Source: Myxococcales bacterium (GTDB lineage: Bacteria > Myxococcota_A > Polyangia > Haliangiales > Haliangiaceae). From it: a DNA stretch of 64,000 nucleotides. The notes under the pieces were generated by a model, which searched no databases, had not been told where the DNA came from, and saw only the letters and a list, made by a program, of their open reading frames with translations. This document shows, piece after piece, positions 44,996-53,527 of this stretch; the stretch's first letter is position 1, and every line of letters begins with the position of its first letter. The stretch is taken from assembly GCA_016707895.1 (NCBI GenBank), contig JADJGV010000009.1, positions 1 to 64,000 of the forward strand. The letters are read 5' to 3'. Both the position numbers and the translations under genes were made by a program.

Positions 44996-46203
44996 CGGAA
45001 TCCTCCTGGGGACACGGGGCGATCGCATCGTCGCGACCGCAGAGACGAGAGCCAGTCGGTCGCGCGGCGGGCCACCGCCGCGGACGGTGTCTCGGTGGCC
45101 GCGACCCGCAGCGCCGCGAGTTGCACGCACGGTCGCGCGGCCGCGAACGCTGCGCCGCCAAGCGTCGCCAGCCGGGCTGGCGCCAGCGCGGCCAGGTCGA
45201 ACAGGCGTGTCAGCGGCTGGTGATCGAGCGTCGCGAAGCGGGCCGACAGCGTGGCGCGCGCCAGCGGTGGCGCGAGCCGGCGCACTGCGGCCAGCGTCGC
45301 CGCGGCACCGGGGAGCGCGTCGAACCGCGCACGCCAGCGTCCCGCGAGCGCCGCCCAGGGGCCGCGCGGCCAGGTCGCCTGGCACCACGCCAGCGCCAGC
45401 TCGACGCGGAGCGCCGGTGGTGGGTGCGGGCCGCGGCCGCGCGCCAGCGCCACCGCGTGCGGCAACGCGAACAGCTCGACCGCGGCGTAGGCGTGCGCTG
45501 GCCCGGCGCACAGGAACGACCAGAGATCGGCGCCGATCTCCGGCGCCCAGCGCGCGAGGTCGACGGCGGTATGCCCGGTCGCGAGCTCGCCGACGGCGCG
45601 GGCGAGCTCGTCGCCGATGCCGAGCGCGGCGAGCGCCTGGTGACCGACCTCGTGCAGGATCGAGGTCAGGGTCAGCTTGTCGACGAGGCGCGCGTAGGGG
45701 ATCTGGATCAGCGGGATCGGGCAGATCACCTCGCCACCCGCGTGGACGCCCTGGCGCAGGATCGCGGCGCCCAGGCCACGGTCGCAGTACACCAGCGGCG
45801 GCGCCAGCGCCGCCAGCCGCGGATCCGGGCGCCGGAGCGCGTCGTCCGCCAAGGCGTCGCACCCTGCCAGCTCGCGGCCCAGCCGCGGCGCCGCGCGCTG
45901 GGTCAGGACGTCGGCGAAGGTGTCGAACGCACCGAAGGCGGCGCCGACCTCGAGCTCGACGGTGCCGAGCCGATCGGCCACGGCCGCACCCCGCGCGGTG
46001 AGCGCGGCCGCGAGCCGGGCCCGGAGCGTGCGCTGGAGGCGACGGAGCGGCGCCAGGATCGCGTCCCACTGCGCGGACGCGAGGTCGTGGTCACCCGGGA
46101 GCGCGACGAGCTCGCGCAGCCCGCCGAGGGCATCGATCCGCGCCGCCAGGGAGGCGGCCTGACCGGCCGTCACCGGCGACGCCCGCGCCGCTGGCAGGTG
46201 CAC
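44983..46203 (-). CDS. HEXXH metallopeptidase-like protein of the four-gene module
   Basis: 406 residues from ATG 46203, a start inside the end of the previous gene (34-base overlap). The centre has a gluzincin-like site: TSILHEVGHQALAALG (His184, Glu185, His188) and, 33 residues on, WAPEIGADLWSFL (Glu222 as third zinc ligand). Before it lies VICPIPLIQIPYARLVDKLT. The N-terminal 130 residues are helical and the C-terminal part is Ala-rich helical. There is no signal peptide, so it would act in the cytosol or be delivered by another system. The motif spacing is unlike M48 or DUF4157, the common myxobacterial HEXXH families. It could process a partner in the same module or be a toxin-like protease. 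Confidence 0.7.
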   Translation of the reverse strand: MHLPAARASPVTAGQAASLAARIDALGGLRELVALPGDHDLASAQWDAILAPLRRLQRTLRARLAAALTARGAAVADRLGTVELEVGAAFGAFDTFADVLTQRAAPRLGRELAGCDALADDALRRPDPRLAALAPPLVYCDRGLGAAILRQGVHAGGEVICPIPLIQIPYARLVDKLTLTSILHEVGHQALAALGIGDELARAVGELATGHTAVDLARWAPEIGADLWSFLCAGPAHAYAAVELFALPHAVALARGRGPHPPPALRVELALAWCQATWPRGPWAALAGRWRARFDALPGAAATLAAVRRLAPPLARATLSARFATLDHQPLTRLFDLAALAPARLATLGGAAFAAARPCVQLAALRVAATETPSAAVARRATDWLSSLRSRRCDRPVSPGGFRCLI

Positions 46204-46883
46204 GGGCGCCGCAGTTCGCGCACCGCGTCGGCGAGCGCGTCGGCGGCCACCCGCGCGGCGCCGGCCGGCGTCGCGATCTCCGGGCCCAGGCGCTCGGCGA
46301 GCAGCTCGTAGGCCCGCTCGGCGATCGCGTCGACGTCGGCCGGCAGCTCGTCGGGCTCCACGATCGCGTCGGACGCGCCGTCGGCCGGAAGCTCGTCGGG
46401 CCCCTCGACCGCGTCGGCAGGGGCGGCCACGGCGGCGGGCCCGGCTGGGTCGCGATCACGGGTGCGGCGCGGCGCGCCCAGCGCCTCCACGGCCGGCAGC
46501 GCCCACGGCGCGCTGGCGGCGAGCCCCGCGCGCGCGGCGCCGCGCGCCAGGCCGACCAGGCCGCGCCGCAGATGCCCGCGGCCGAGGTCGGTGACCGCGC
46601 GCGCGACGCTGAGGATCGGCGTCGCCGGCGCTGCCGCGGCGAGGCCCTTCTTGAGCAGCGCCTTGCCGGCTCGGCCGATGCGGCGCGCGAGCTTGCCGAA
46701 GAAGTACTCGTACTCGAGTTCGCGCAGCGCGGCGTCGAGCGTCGTCGCTGCGGCCTCGTCGCTGCGGGCGTCTGGGCGGTGGCGCTCGTCGGCCGCGGTG
46801 GTGGGTTCGGTGTGGCGTGACGATCGGTCGACGACATCGAGGTCGGCCTCGATGCGCGACAGGCGGAGGTAGGGAGAGCTCAT
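46170..46883 (-). CDS. Unknown basic/acidic protein, first gene of the four-gene module
   Basis: 237 residues from ATG 46883. It opens MSSPYLRLSRIEADLDVVDR and a disordered acidic-basic stretch, then a conserved-looking core RELEYEYFFGKLARRIGRAG, KALLKKGLAAAAPATPILSV and ARAVTDLGRGHLRRGLVGLA (about 55-115), basic and amphipathic. The ELEYEYFFGKLARRI block resembles short proteins encoded beside contractile-injection loci in other Gram-negative bacteria, but no tube, sheath or baseplate gene is present here. A Pro/Glu linker (PDELPADGASDAIVEPDELP) precedes an Ala-rich tail ending CTCQRRGRRR. It heads an overlapping four-gene set and is divergent from the PHP lipoprotein. Confidence 0.58.
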   Translation of the reverse strand: MSSPYLRLSRIEADLDVVDRSSRHTEPTTAADERHRPDARSDEAAATTLDAALRELEYEYFFGKLARRIGRAGKALLKKGLAAAAPATPILSVARAVTDLGRGHLRRGLVGLARGAARAGLAASAPWALPAVEALGAPRRTRDRDPAGPAAVAAPADAVEGPDELPADGASDAIVEPDELPADVDAIAERAYELLAERLGPEIATPAGAARVAADALADAVRELRRPCTCQRRGRRR

Positions 46884-46956
46884 CGATGCACCTGCCGGCC
46901 GTCACTGCAGGGGGCGCGCCAGCCGCCGAGGCGTCGCGCTGCGAACCGGCCGCGCC

Positions 46957-46980
46957 TGTCACACCACGCGCGGCGTGACA
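46957..46980. promoter_or_regulatory. TGTCAC dyad 1 (near-perfect)
   Basis: Arms TGTCACACC (46957-46965) and GGCGTGACA (46972-46980) are inverted with one mismatch over a six-base centre. It lies 74 bases upstream of the module's first start codon. It forms part of a cluster with the perfect dyad at 47037-47059 and a single TGTCAC at 47018. Confidence 0.5.
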
Positions 46981-47036
46981 GCGCCGTGCCGGCACGCCAC
47001 GGCGGCGATGCCGCGGGTGTCACCGCCGTCGTGTGC

Positions 47037-47059
47037 TGTCACGCGCCGATCGCGTGACA
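47037..47059. promoter_or_regulatory. TGTCAC dyad 2 (perfect inverted repeat)
   Basis: Arms TGTCACGCG (47037-47045) and CGCGTGACA (47051-47059) match perfectly over the spacer CCGAT. It lies 64 bases before the PHP lipoprotein start. With dyad 1 and the half site at 47018 it gives five TGTCAC elements in 103 bases of the 240-base divergent gap, as expected for operator sites of a dimeric repressor or activator. Confidence 0.55.
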
Positions 47060-47123
47060 CCGCCCACGAACCGCGTGCCTCGCGTGCCTGCGGCGCGGCA
47101 CGACGGGTGCAGAGCGGCGCGCC

Positions 47124-50100
47124 ATGTCTCGCATCAAGACCGTTCCCTTCGCCGCGGCCATGGCGCTGACCGCGTGCGTGTCCGAACCGGCGCCCGACCT
47201 CGCGCAGGACGATCAAGCGATCGCCTCGAATGAGGGCAAGTTCGACGTCGCCATCGATGCGCCGTGGCGCATCGAGCCGCGCACGCAGCTCGTCGCGAAC
47301 CCCGAGCCGCAACCCGGCCAGGAGTGCTTCGGCGCCGGCTGCGTCGTGCGCTACCCGGCGATCCCGATCCAGCTCACTGTGCACGACGCCGACGCCTTCA
47401 CCGACGCGTTGCCGCCGACGACCGGGACGCCGCCCACCTACGCCGAGCTCCAGCTCGGCGACTTCCTCGACGTGACCGTCACCGAGCGCGCCGAGGGGCA
47501 CACCGACGTCCGCACGTTCCAGATCGGCCAGCTGCGCGAGATCGAGACCTTGGCGGCCGCGTGGCCCAACCCGAACCGCGCCGGTGCGGCGAGCTATCAA
47601 CCCGATCATCGCGTCTGCAAGGCCTGGGAGAACCCGTGGTGCGCGCCGAGCTTCCGCGACGTCGGTAACACCAACGAGTGGCACGCGACGCTGATGTACC
47701 GCCCGCGCGCGCAGGCGCTGGGCACCGACGTCGAGCTCGACGTGACGATGCGCATCTCGCGGCGGGACGGCGCCGGCGAAGGTGACTACCGGATCACCGA
47801 GCACCTGCGCGTGCACCTCGCGGCGGCGTCGCTGCCGCGGTTCGGCCCGGGGTGGGCGTACGGCGATCTGCACTACCACTCGCAAGGCACCGACAACGAC
47901 GGCGAGTCGGCCTACGCCTACCGCGGCGTGTTGCAGGCGATGGCCGCCATGGGCCTCGACTTCGTGGTCGCGGCCGACCACGCCTCGAACAGCGCCCAGG
48001 CCACCAACGTCGACCCGGTCGACATCGCGTCGTGGACCTTCATCGAGTCCAACTTCAACGCGCTCCGCGACATGTCCCCAGCGCGCTACCGCCACCTCCA
48101 CGACTGGCTGTACCTGGCGGGCGGCGGCAACCATCAGGTGGCGCAGACCTACCGCTGGCAGGACTGGGGGCTGCCGGCGATCCCGCAGCTCATCCTCGGC
48201 GGTGAGGTCGACGCGATCCCGGAGCTCGGGACCGCGGATCTCGCCGACGGCCTGCGCTACGGCAACGGCCGGCGCTACCGCTGGTTCGACGCGTGCCGCG
48301 AGCTCCCGCCGGCGATCCTCGGGCTGCCGTGGGACTACCCGTGCGACGGGTTCTACGATCCGGTCCCGGGGTCGGGGCAGTTGACGTTGAACATGGCCAA
48401 GGTCCGCGCCGGCCTGGTCGAGGCACGCGAGCCCGGCCGCTACCTGCTCAAGGATCCGCAAGGGCGTGGCCTCGGCTTCGCCCGCCAGCACCTCATCTAC
48501 GTCCCGCGCACGCTCGACCACGACGGCTTCGTGTCGTCGAGCACCGGCACCTGGGGCGGCGGCAGCCGCCGGCTGGCGGACATCCTCCGTCAGGACTTCG
48601 AGCAGCGCGGCCTCGGCCACGCCTTCCTGGCGCACCCGGTCGCCGCCGCCAGCGGCAAGGGCTTCGGGCGCGTCGGCCCCGACATCGTCCCGTACAGCGA
48701 CGCCCAGCTCGAGACCGCGTTCGCGTCGCGGCACGTGCTCGGCTTGCAGCTGTGGAACGAGGACGCGCGTGTCGCCACGCCGCTGCCGGGCGCCGGCGTC
48801 GGCGCGATCAACTGGGTCACCGCCCGGGCCTCCGGCGCGATCGAGCTCGACTGGTGGCCGAGCTGGCGCTGGGGCTTCGCGCAGCGGCGGTCGCCGGCGC
48901 GCGGGCTGCAACAGGGGGCAGCGGCGTGGGACAAGCTGTTGCTGTGGGGGCTCGATCCCGCGCGCACCGGGGGCCTGGCGTGGCTGACGCCCGGGCAGCC
49001 GCGGCGGGTGTTCATGGCCGGCGGCTCGGACGCCCACGGTGACCTCAACGTGCGGCGCGACGGCGCGGTGAAGGGCACCGACGAGGTCACCGACACCGCC
49101 ATCGGCAAGCCGCGCAACCTGGTGTTCGTCGGCGCCCCCGCCGGGGGCGACGCGACGCCAGACGGCTCGCAGCCGCGCTCGTGGAGCCAGGCCCAGCTGG
49201 TGGGCGGCCTGGCGTCCGGGCAGTTCGCGGTCACCGACGGACCGGCGGTGCGGATGGCGATCGACGTCAACCACAACGGCCTGATCGACGACGGCGACGT
49301 CGCGATGGGTGGCGTCCGCACGGCCGCCAAGGGCGAGCGGCTGCCGATCGTCGTGGAGTTCATGTCGACGCCGGAGTTCGGCAAGGTCACCGGCATCGAC
49401 CTGTACGTCGGCGTCCACGCCGACGCGCTCCGCCAGGGGATGATCTACGCGCCGTTCGATCACGGCCTCCACGGCGACGAGGTCACCGACGTCAACGGCG
49501 ACGGCGACGTCGACCTACAGGGGACCTGGGCCCAGACCCACGTCCACGCCCCGACCGGCCGGCGCTTCGAGCGCTTGAACGATCACTACTGGGGCGACGT
49601 GACGTTGCGGCTCGGCGTCGCCGATCATGCCTTCGGGCAGGTCGTGCGGCGCACCTTCGAGCTCGACCCGGCGCGGTTCCCGGTGCTGTCCTTTGACTGC
49701 AACGAGGCGGTCGATCGGCTCGAGATGCCCGACCGATTGTTCGTGCGCGCGTTCGTCCGCAGCGCCGGCAAGCCGCCGGTGCCCGGCGAGGCGTGTGATC
49801 CGCTGCGCGAGGAGTGCCTGGAGCGGTGGGCGTTCACCAACCCGGTGTGGGCGGTGACGCCGCCGCCGCTGCCGACCGGCGTGGTGCCGCCGGTGGTCGG
49901 CACCGTCCCGCCGCCCGCCCCGTTCGAGGCGGCGAGCACCGTCGAGGCCGTGCGGGTCGATCGGCGCCAGGGACGGCTGTTCGATCGCGGCCTCAACAGC
50001 CAGTGCTTCGACGGGACGTACTACACGGGCAGCCCCGGCACCTGGCCCGGGGATCCGTGGCGGTCGTTCTACGCCATCGCCGCGCGCCGCGCCGCCAACG

Positions 50101-50798
50101 GCTGGAACGGCGTCGCGACCAGCGCGGTGTTCCCGTCGAACAGCTGGCTCGTCGACGGCGGCCACGGCCAGCACTTCAACCTCGGCTGGGGCGTGGCGTC
50201 GCTGTACTTCAACCCGCACGTCTGGCCGGGCGCGGGCAGCTCGTTCGGCTGCGCGTACGTCGTGTTCAACGGCATCCGCGCCAAGTGGTTCGAGCTCGCG
50301 GCGGAGAACGGCGCGCTGGGCTACCCGATCACCGACGAGCGCTACCACGGCGGCGGCGCGTACCAGTACTTCGACAAGGGCGCGGTGTTCTGGAAGGCGG
50401 CGCTGGGCACCGTGGTCCTGCGCGGCGAGCTGGCGGTCCGGCACCTCGAGCTGATGCGGGCCGGCGGGGCCGCGTTCCCGACCTGGTCGGGCACGATCGC
50501 GTCGCAGCCAGCCGGCCAGACCGCGCTGCTCGAGAACGGCGCGCAGCTGTTCGCCAAGGGCGTCGGCGCGGCGTTCGTCGTGGACGGCGCGATCCTCGCC
50601 CGCTACCAGGCCCTGGGCGGCGCGCTGTCGTTCCTCGGCTACCCGATCGCCGATGCGCAGACCACCCTGGCTGGCACCCGGTCGCAGCGCTTCGAGGGCG
50701 GGACGCTGTTCAGCGGCGCCGACATGGATCTGGGCGTCTGCACCCAGGCCGGCGCGTTGCGGCTGCCGCGGCCGTTGCCCGATCGCCCCGGGCAGTGA
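47124..50798 (+). CDS. PHP-domain lipoprotein with LGFP repeats
   Basis: 1224 residues. The signal FAAAMALTACVSEPAPD has lipobox LTAC (Cys18). A beta-rich segment leads to a CehA/McbA-type PHP metallohydrolase core: YGDLHYHSQGTDNDGES (about 248-264), FVVAADHAS (near 282) and MAGGSDAHGD (near 632), giving the His/Asp metal ligands, though large insertions separate the blocks. VNHNGLIDDGDVAM and DVNGDGDVDLQ look like calcium-binding loops. The C-terminal quarter has LGFP-type repeats (ENGALGYPITDERY, GGGAYQYFDKGAVFWKAALG, LGGALSFLGYPIADAQTTLA), which bind cell-wall material in other bacteria. A surface hydrolase, possibly a phosphoesterase, is inferred. It is divergent from the four-gene module. 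Confidence 0.83.
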   Translation: MSRIKTVPFAAAMALTACVSEPAPDLAQDDQAIASNEGKFDVAIDAPWRIEPRTQLVANPEPQPGQECFGAGCVVRYPAIPIQLTVHDADAFTDALPPTTGTPPTYAELQLGDFLDVTVTERAEGHTDVRTFQIGQLREIETLAAAWPNPNRAGAASYQPDHRVCKAWENPWCAPSFRDVGNTNEWHATLMYRPRAQALGTDVELDVTMRISRRDGAGEGDYRITEHLRVHLAAASLPRFGPGWAYGDLHYHSQGTDNDGESAYAYRGVLQAMAAMGLDFVVAADHASNSAQATNVDPVDIASWTFIESNFNALRDMSPARYRHLHDWLYLAGGGNHQVAQTYRWQDWGLPAIPQLILGGEVDAIPELGTADLADGLRYGNGRRYRWFDACRELPPAILGLPWDYPCDGFYDPVPGSGQLTLNMAKVRAGLVEAREPGRYLLKDPQGRGLGFARQHLIYVPRTLDHDGFVSSSTGTWGGGSRRLADILRQDFEQRGLGHAFLAHPVAAASGKGFGRVGPDIVPYSDAQLETAFASRHVLGLQLWNEDARVATPLPGAGVGAINWVTARASGAIELDWWPSWRWGFAQRRSPARGLQQGAAAWDKLLLWGLDPARTGGLAWLTPGQPRRVFMAGGSDAHGDLNVRRDGAVKGTDEVTDTAIGKPRNLVFVGAPAGGDATPDGSQPRSWSQAQLVGGLASGQFAVTDGPAVRMAIDVNHNGLIDDGDVAMGGVRTAAKGERLPIVVEFMSTPEFGKVTGIDLYVGVHADALRQGMIYAPFDHGLHGDEVTDVNGDGDVDLQGTWAQTHVHAPTGRRFERLNDHYWGDVTLRLGVADHAFGQVVRRTFELDPARFPVLSFDCNEAVDRLEMPDRLFVRAFVRSAGKPPVPGEACDPLREECLERWAFTNPVWAVTPPPLPTGVVPPVVGTVPPPAPFEAASTVEAVRVDRRQGRLFDRGLNSQCFDGTYYTGSPGTWPGDPWRSFYAIAARRAANGWNGVATSAVFPSNSWLVDGGHGQHFNLGWGVASLYFNPHVWPGAGSSFGCAYVVFNGIRAKWFELAAENGALGYPITDERYHGGGAYQYFDKGAVFWKAALGTVVLRGELAVRHLELMRAGGAAFPTWSGTIASQPAGQTALLENGAQLFAKGVGAAFVVDGAILARYQALGGALSFLGYPIADAQTTLAGTRSQRFEGGTLFSGADMDLGVCTQAGALRLPRPLPDRPGQ

Positions 50799-50814
50799 AC
50801 GCCGCCGGCCCGGG

Positions 50815-51513
50815 TCACCACCACGTCGCGCTGACGCCGGCGTAGGCGGCGCGGGTGTAGGTGGTCTCCGACGAGTCCTGCACCGGCTCGGCGTAGAGCA
50901 CGCTGCCGTCGCCGTCGCCGAGCAGGTTGGACGCGCCGATGAACGCGGTGAGGTCGGTGCGCCCGACGGTGCGCACGTACGAGGCCTGCACCTGCAGCTG
51001 GGTGTTGTAGCGCGGCATCGCCTTCGAGCCGTCGCGGCCGCCGAAGACGCCGCGCACGGTGACGCTGGTGGCGTCGTGCGCGGTCCACTCGTAGGTGCCG
51101 ATGGCGTAGCCGCCCGGCGAGGTCTCGACGCCGAAGCCGGCGTGCCACGGCCCGCGGGTGACCGCCTTGACGTACAGGTCGAGGTGGCTGGTCGGCACCA
51201 CCCGCGACGTCTCCGAGGAGCCGGGCTCATCGGGCTCGGCCGAGAACCGCACCGACAGCGGCCGCAGCGTGAGCTGGGCGCGGCGCCAGCCGAAGCCGAG
51301 GTGGCCCTCGAGCTGGCCGCGCACCCGGGCGGCCGGGTAGCGCTCGGGCACGCCGATCAGGAAGGCGTCGGGCGTGTAGGTCACGGCGTCGGGCGTCCGC
51401 ATCAGGGTAGCGGTGACGCCGCCCGAGACGCCGGGGCGGATGCGCGCGTCGGTGCGCGCGGTCAGGCAGGCCGGGCAGGTCAGAGCGAGGCCGAGCACGG
51501 CGATCGATCGCAT
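50815..51513 (-). CDS. Outer-membrane-type lipoprotein
   Basis: 232 residues from ATG 51513 with a lipoprotein signal (LGLALTCPACLTA, Cys16). The mature protein is made of predicted beta strands (RVRGQLEGHLGFGWRRAQLT, LDLYVKAVTRGPWHAGFGVE, TSVTVRGVFGGRDGSKAM) and ends in YTRAAYAGVSATWW, a terminal aromatic pair like outer-membrane barrels. It may be a lipid-anchored barrel or a periplasm-facing beta sandwich. The family is not recognised. It is convergent with the PHP lipoprotein (16 bases between stops). Confidence 0.6.
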   Translation of the reverse strand: MRSIAVLGLALTCPACLTARTDARIRPGVSGGVTATLMRTPDAVTYTPDAFLIGVPERYPAARVRGQLEGHLGFGWRRAQLTLRPLSVRFSAEPDEPGSSETSRVVPTSHLDLYVKAVTRGPWHAGFGVETSPGGYAIGTYEWTAHDATSVTVRGVFGGRDGSKAMPRYNTQLQVQASYVRTVGRTDLTAFIGASNLLGDGDGSVLYAEPVQDSSETTYTRAAYAGVSATWW

Positions 51514-51583
51514 GCCCCAGCATCGCCCGCCGCGCGGCGGGGTTGGCGCCGGCGGCGCGGCCAGCGTGATCGGCGTCGCGCGG

Positions 51584-52243
51584 TCAGCGGAACCGCGGCA
51601 GCAGCACGTGATTCTCGACGTGGTGGTGGCGCGCCACCAGGATCTCGAACTCGTGGACCGCGGCGTACAGCTCGACCACCTCGTCGGAGGCGCCGGCCGG
51701 GGCCTGGTAGTCGTTGGTGGCGGTGCGCAGGCGCTTGAACATCAGGCCGAACTCGCGGTGCTCATCGAACATGGTGCCGAGCTTGGCGCGGAGCTCGGGC
51801 GTCATCTCGTTCTTGAGCATCGCGGGGAACAGCTCGTCCTCCTCCTCGTCGAGGTGCGCGAGCATGTGGGTCCCCAGATCGTCGATGCCGTTGGCCAGCT
51901 GGCGCAGCCCCGGGAACTGGGTAGCGTGCTGGATCATCAGCTCGCGGGACTGGTGGCCGAGCAGGGCCAGCAGCGCGCGCAGGTGCCGGTGCTGACGGGC
52001 CAGCGCGCGGCTGATCAGCGCCGAGGTGGTCGCGGTGCGTGGGTCGGCCTCGGGGTCCGGCTCGGCCATGGCCGCGGCCAGCTCCGCCATCAGCGCCTCG
52101 CGATCGAGCTGACGCTCCGCGATCACCTGGCCGAGCAGCCGGTGGCCCTCGCAACAGTAGTCGATGTGGCGGCGGTCGAGCACGGTGGCGGTGGCCGAGT
52201 GCGCCAGGACCAGGTCGGCGACCGGGGCGTCGAGGTCGATCAT
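51584..52243 (-). CDS. RIC/YtfE-type iron-sulphur cluster repair di-iron protein
   Basis: 219 residues. The N-terminal domain has DRRHIDYCCEGHRLLGQV (residues 23-40), the ScdA/RIC signature with its Cys pair. A hemerythrin-like four-helix bundle follows, with iron ligands expected in RQHRHLRALLA (83-93), HMLAHLDEEEDELFPAM (126-142), DEHREF (160-165) and ARHHHVENHVLLPRF (204-218). Proteins of this family repair [Fe-S] clusters damaged by nitric oxide or oxidants. The length is normal. It starts at ATG 52243; a neighbouring gene follows on the same strand 41 bases upstream. No NO-responsive promoter motif was identified. Confidence 0.92.
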   Translation of the reverse strand: MIDLDAPVADLVLAHSATATVLDRRHIDYCCEGHRLLGQVIAERQLDREALMAELAAAMAEPDPEADPRTATTSALISRALARQHRHLRALLALLGHQSRELMIQHATQFPGLRQLANGIDDLGTHMLAHLDEEEDELFPAMLKNEMTPELRAKLGTMFDEHREFGLMFKRLRTATNDYQAPAGASDEVVELYAAVHEFEILVARHHHVENHVLLPRFR

Positions 52244-52284
52244 GCGCCCCCAGTATCGCCGGTGCGCCCCCCCGCGCGCCAGCG

Positions 52285-53478
52285 TTACAGCAGCGGGCGC
52301 AGGTGCCAGAACTGCACCTCGCGGCCGCCGGCCAGCTCGGCCAGGCCGTCCGCTTCCTCGCGGGCCTGATCGAAGCGGGCCTGGGCGAAGGTCGGGGCGC
52401 GATCGGCGTCGCTGGTGCGCGCGGCGCGGGTGCACACCCGGGTGTGGCCGCCGTCGTCGCCGGGCGGGCCCGGGTGATCGACGAACAGCAGGTCGCCGGG
52501 GCGCACCGCGGCCAGCAGCCGGGCGATCGCGCGGTCGTTCGCCGCGCTGGCGCGCGCGCGCTCGGGATCGGCGGGATCGCGGTGGTCGAGGTAGGTGACC
52601 AGCTGCCAGCCCGGCTTCTTCGCGAGCGCGTCGCCGAACCGCTCGGCCCGCGGGAAGTGGCGGTAGGTCCCGGCCTGGAACGTCGGCACCGGCAGGTCGG
52701 CCAGCGCCACCACCGCGCCGCCGAAGACGTTGCACTTCCAGTACCCCGCGCCCGCGAGGTGGTAGCCGACGCCGCCCGGCAACCGCAGCGTGCCCGGCGT
52801 CGGCGCGACGCCGAACTGCTGGGCGTGGCACGCGTAGCGCACGCCGTCGACGCGGGTCGCGAACGGCGCGGCCGCCGACGCGGCGCAGATCGCGCGGGCG
52901 ACGCCGACGATCCGGCGCGCGCCCTTGCTGAGGGCCGCGACCGGATGATCGCCGCCGAACAGATCCGGCACCGGCCGCTCGCGCAGCAGCTCCTCGACGG
53001 CGGCCAGCTCGGCGCGCCCGAAGCCGCCGCTCGTCGGCAGGCCACGCCACCGCTGCAGCGCAGTCACCGCCGCGGTCGCCTCGGCGCCGAAGCTGCCGTC
53101 GGAACCCCAGGCCGGCAGCCGCAGCTCGACCGGCGCGCCCGGCACCCGCGCCGCCACCGCCTGCAACGCGCGCTGCACCAGCTGCACCCGCGCGCCGTCG
53201 CGATCGGCGCGATCGACCACCGCGCGGCCGGCGCGCACGCTGCTCAGCGTCGGCGCGCGCAGGTCGGCGGTCGCGAGCGGCGCGCGGATCGCCTCGCGCG
53301 CGACGCCCAGCTCGACCAGCAGCGCGCCGACGCCGGCGCCCAGCAGCTCGGCGGCCTGGCGCGCGATCACCAGCAGCGTCGGGCGCGGGAGATCGCCCAG
53401 CCCCTGGGCGGCGAAGTCGTCGAGCGGGAGCGGCTGATCGGCGATCAGCGCGGCGAACGGGGCGGGCAGGGCGGGCAT
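52285..53478 (-). CDS. Peptidoglycan-binding protein with NlpC/P60-CHAP-like domain
   Basis: 397 residues from ATG 53478. Residues about 115-170 form a PG_binding_1 fold (LRLPAWGSDGSFGAEATAAVTALQRW, then LPTSGGFGRAELAAVEELL). The C-terminal part has AGYWKCNVFGGAVVALADLP (candidate catalytic Cys in KCNVF, near 250) and GDLLFVDHPGPPGDDGGHTR (candidate His in GGHTRV, near 340), the order used by NlpC/P60 and CHAP cysteine peptidases. There is no obvious signal peptide, unusual for a wall enzyme, so it may be delivered by a secretion system or act on another substrate. It might process cell-wall peptides. It follows the aa:CP ligase gene on the same strand. Confidence 0.7.
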   Translation of the reverse strand: MPALPAPFAALIADQPLPLDDFAAQGLGDLPRPTLLVIARQAAELLGAGVGALLVELGVAREAIRAPLATADLRAPTLSSVRAGRAVVDRADRDGARVQLVQRALQAVAARVPGAPVELRLPAWGSDGSFGAEATAAVTALQRWRGLPTSGGFGRAELAAVEELLRERPVPDLFGGDHPVAALSKGARRIVGVARAICAASAAAPFATRVDGVRYACHAQQFGVAPTPGTLRLPGGVGYHLAGAGYWKCNVFGGAVVALADLPVPTFQAGTYRHFPRAERFGDALAKKPGWQLVTYLDHRDPADPERARASAANDRAIARLLAAVRPGDLLFVDHPGPPGDDGGHTRVCTRAARTSDADRAPTFAQARFDQAREEADGLAELAGGREVQFWHLRPLL

Positions 53479-53527
53479 GGCGTGAGCATCGCGGGTTTCG
53501 GCGCGCGGCGGTATCGCCCCGCCGCGG

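Noticed and set aside
47096..47111. Sigma-54-like CGGCACGACGGGTGCA before the PHP gene
   Set aside because: It lacks the first T and the -12 TT, and lies about 13 bases from the ATG, too close for a normal leader.
46959..49472. A minus-strand frame opposite the PHP lipoprotein
   Set aside because: No motifs; the plus strand has a lipobox, PHP and LGFP features.
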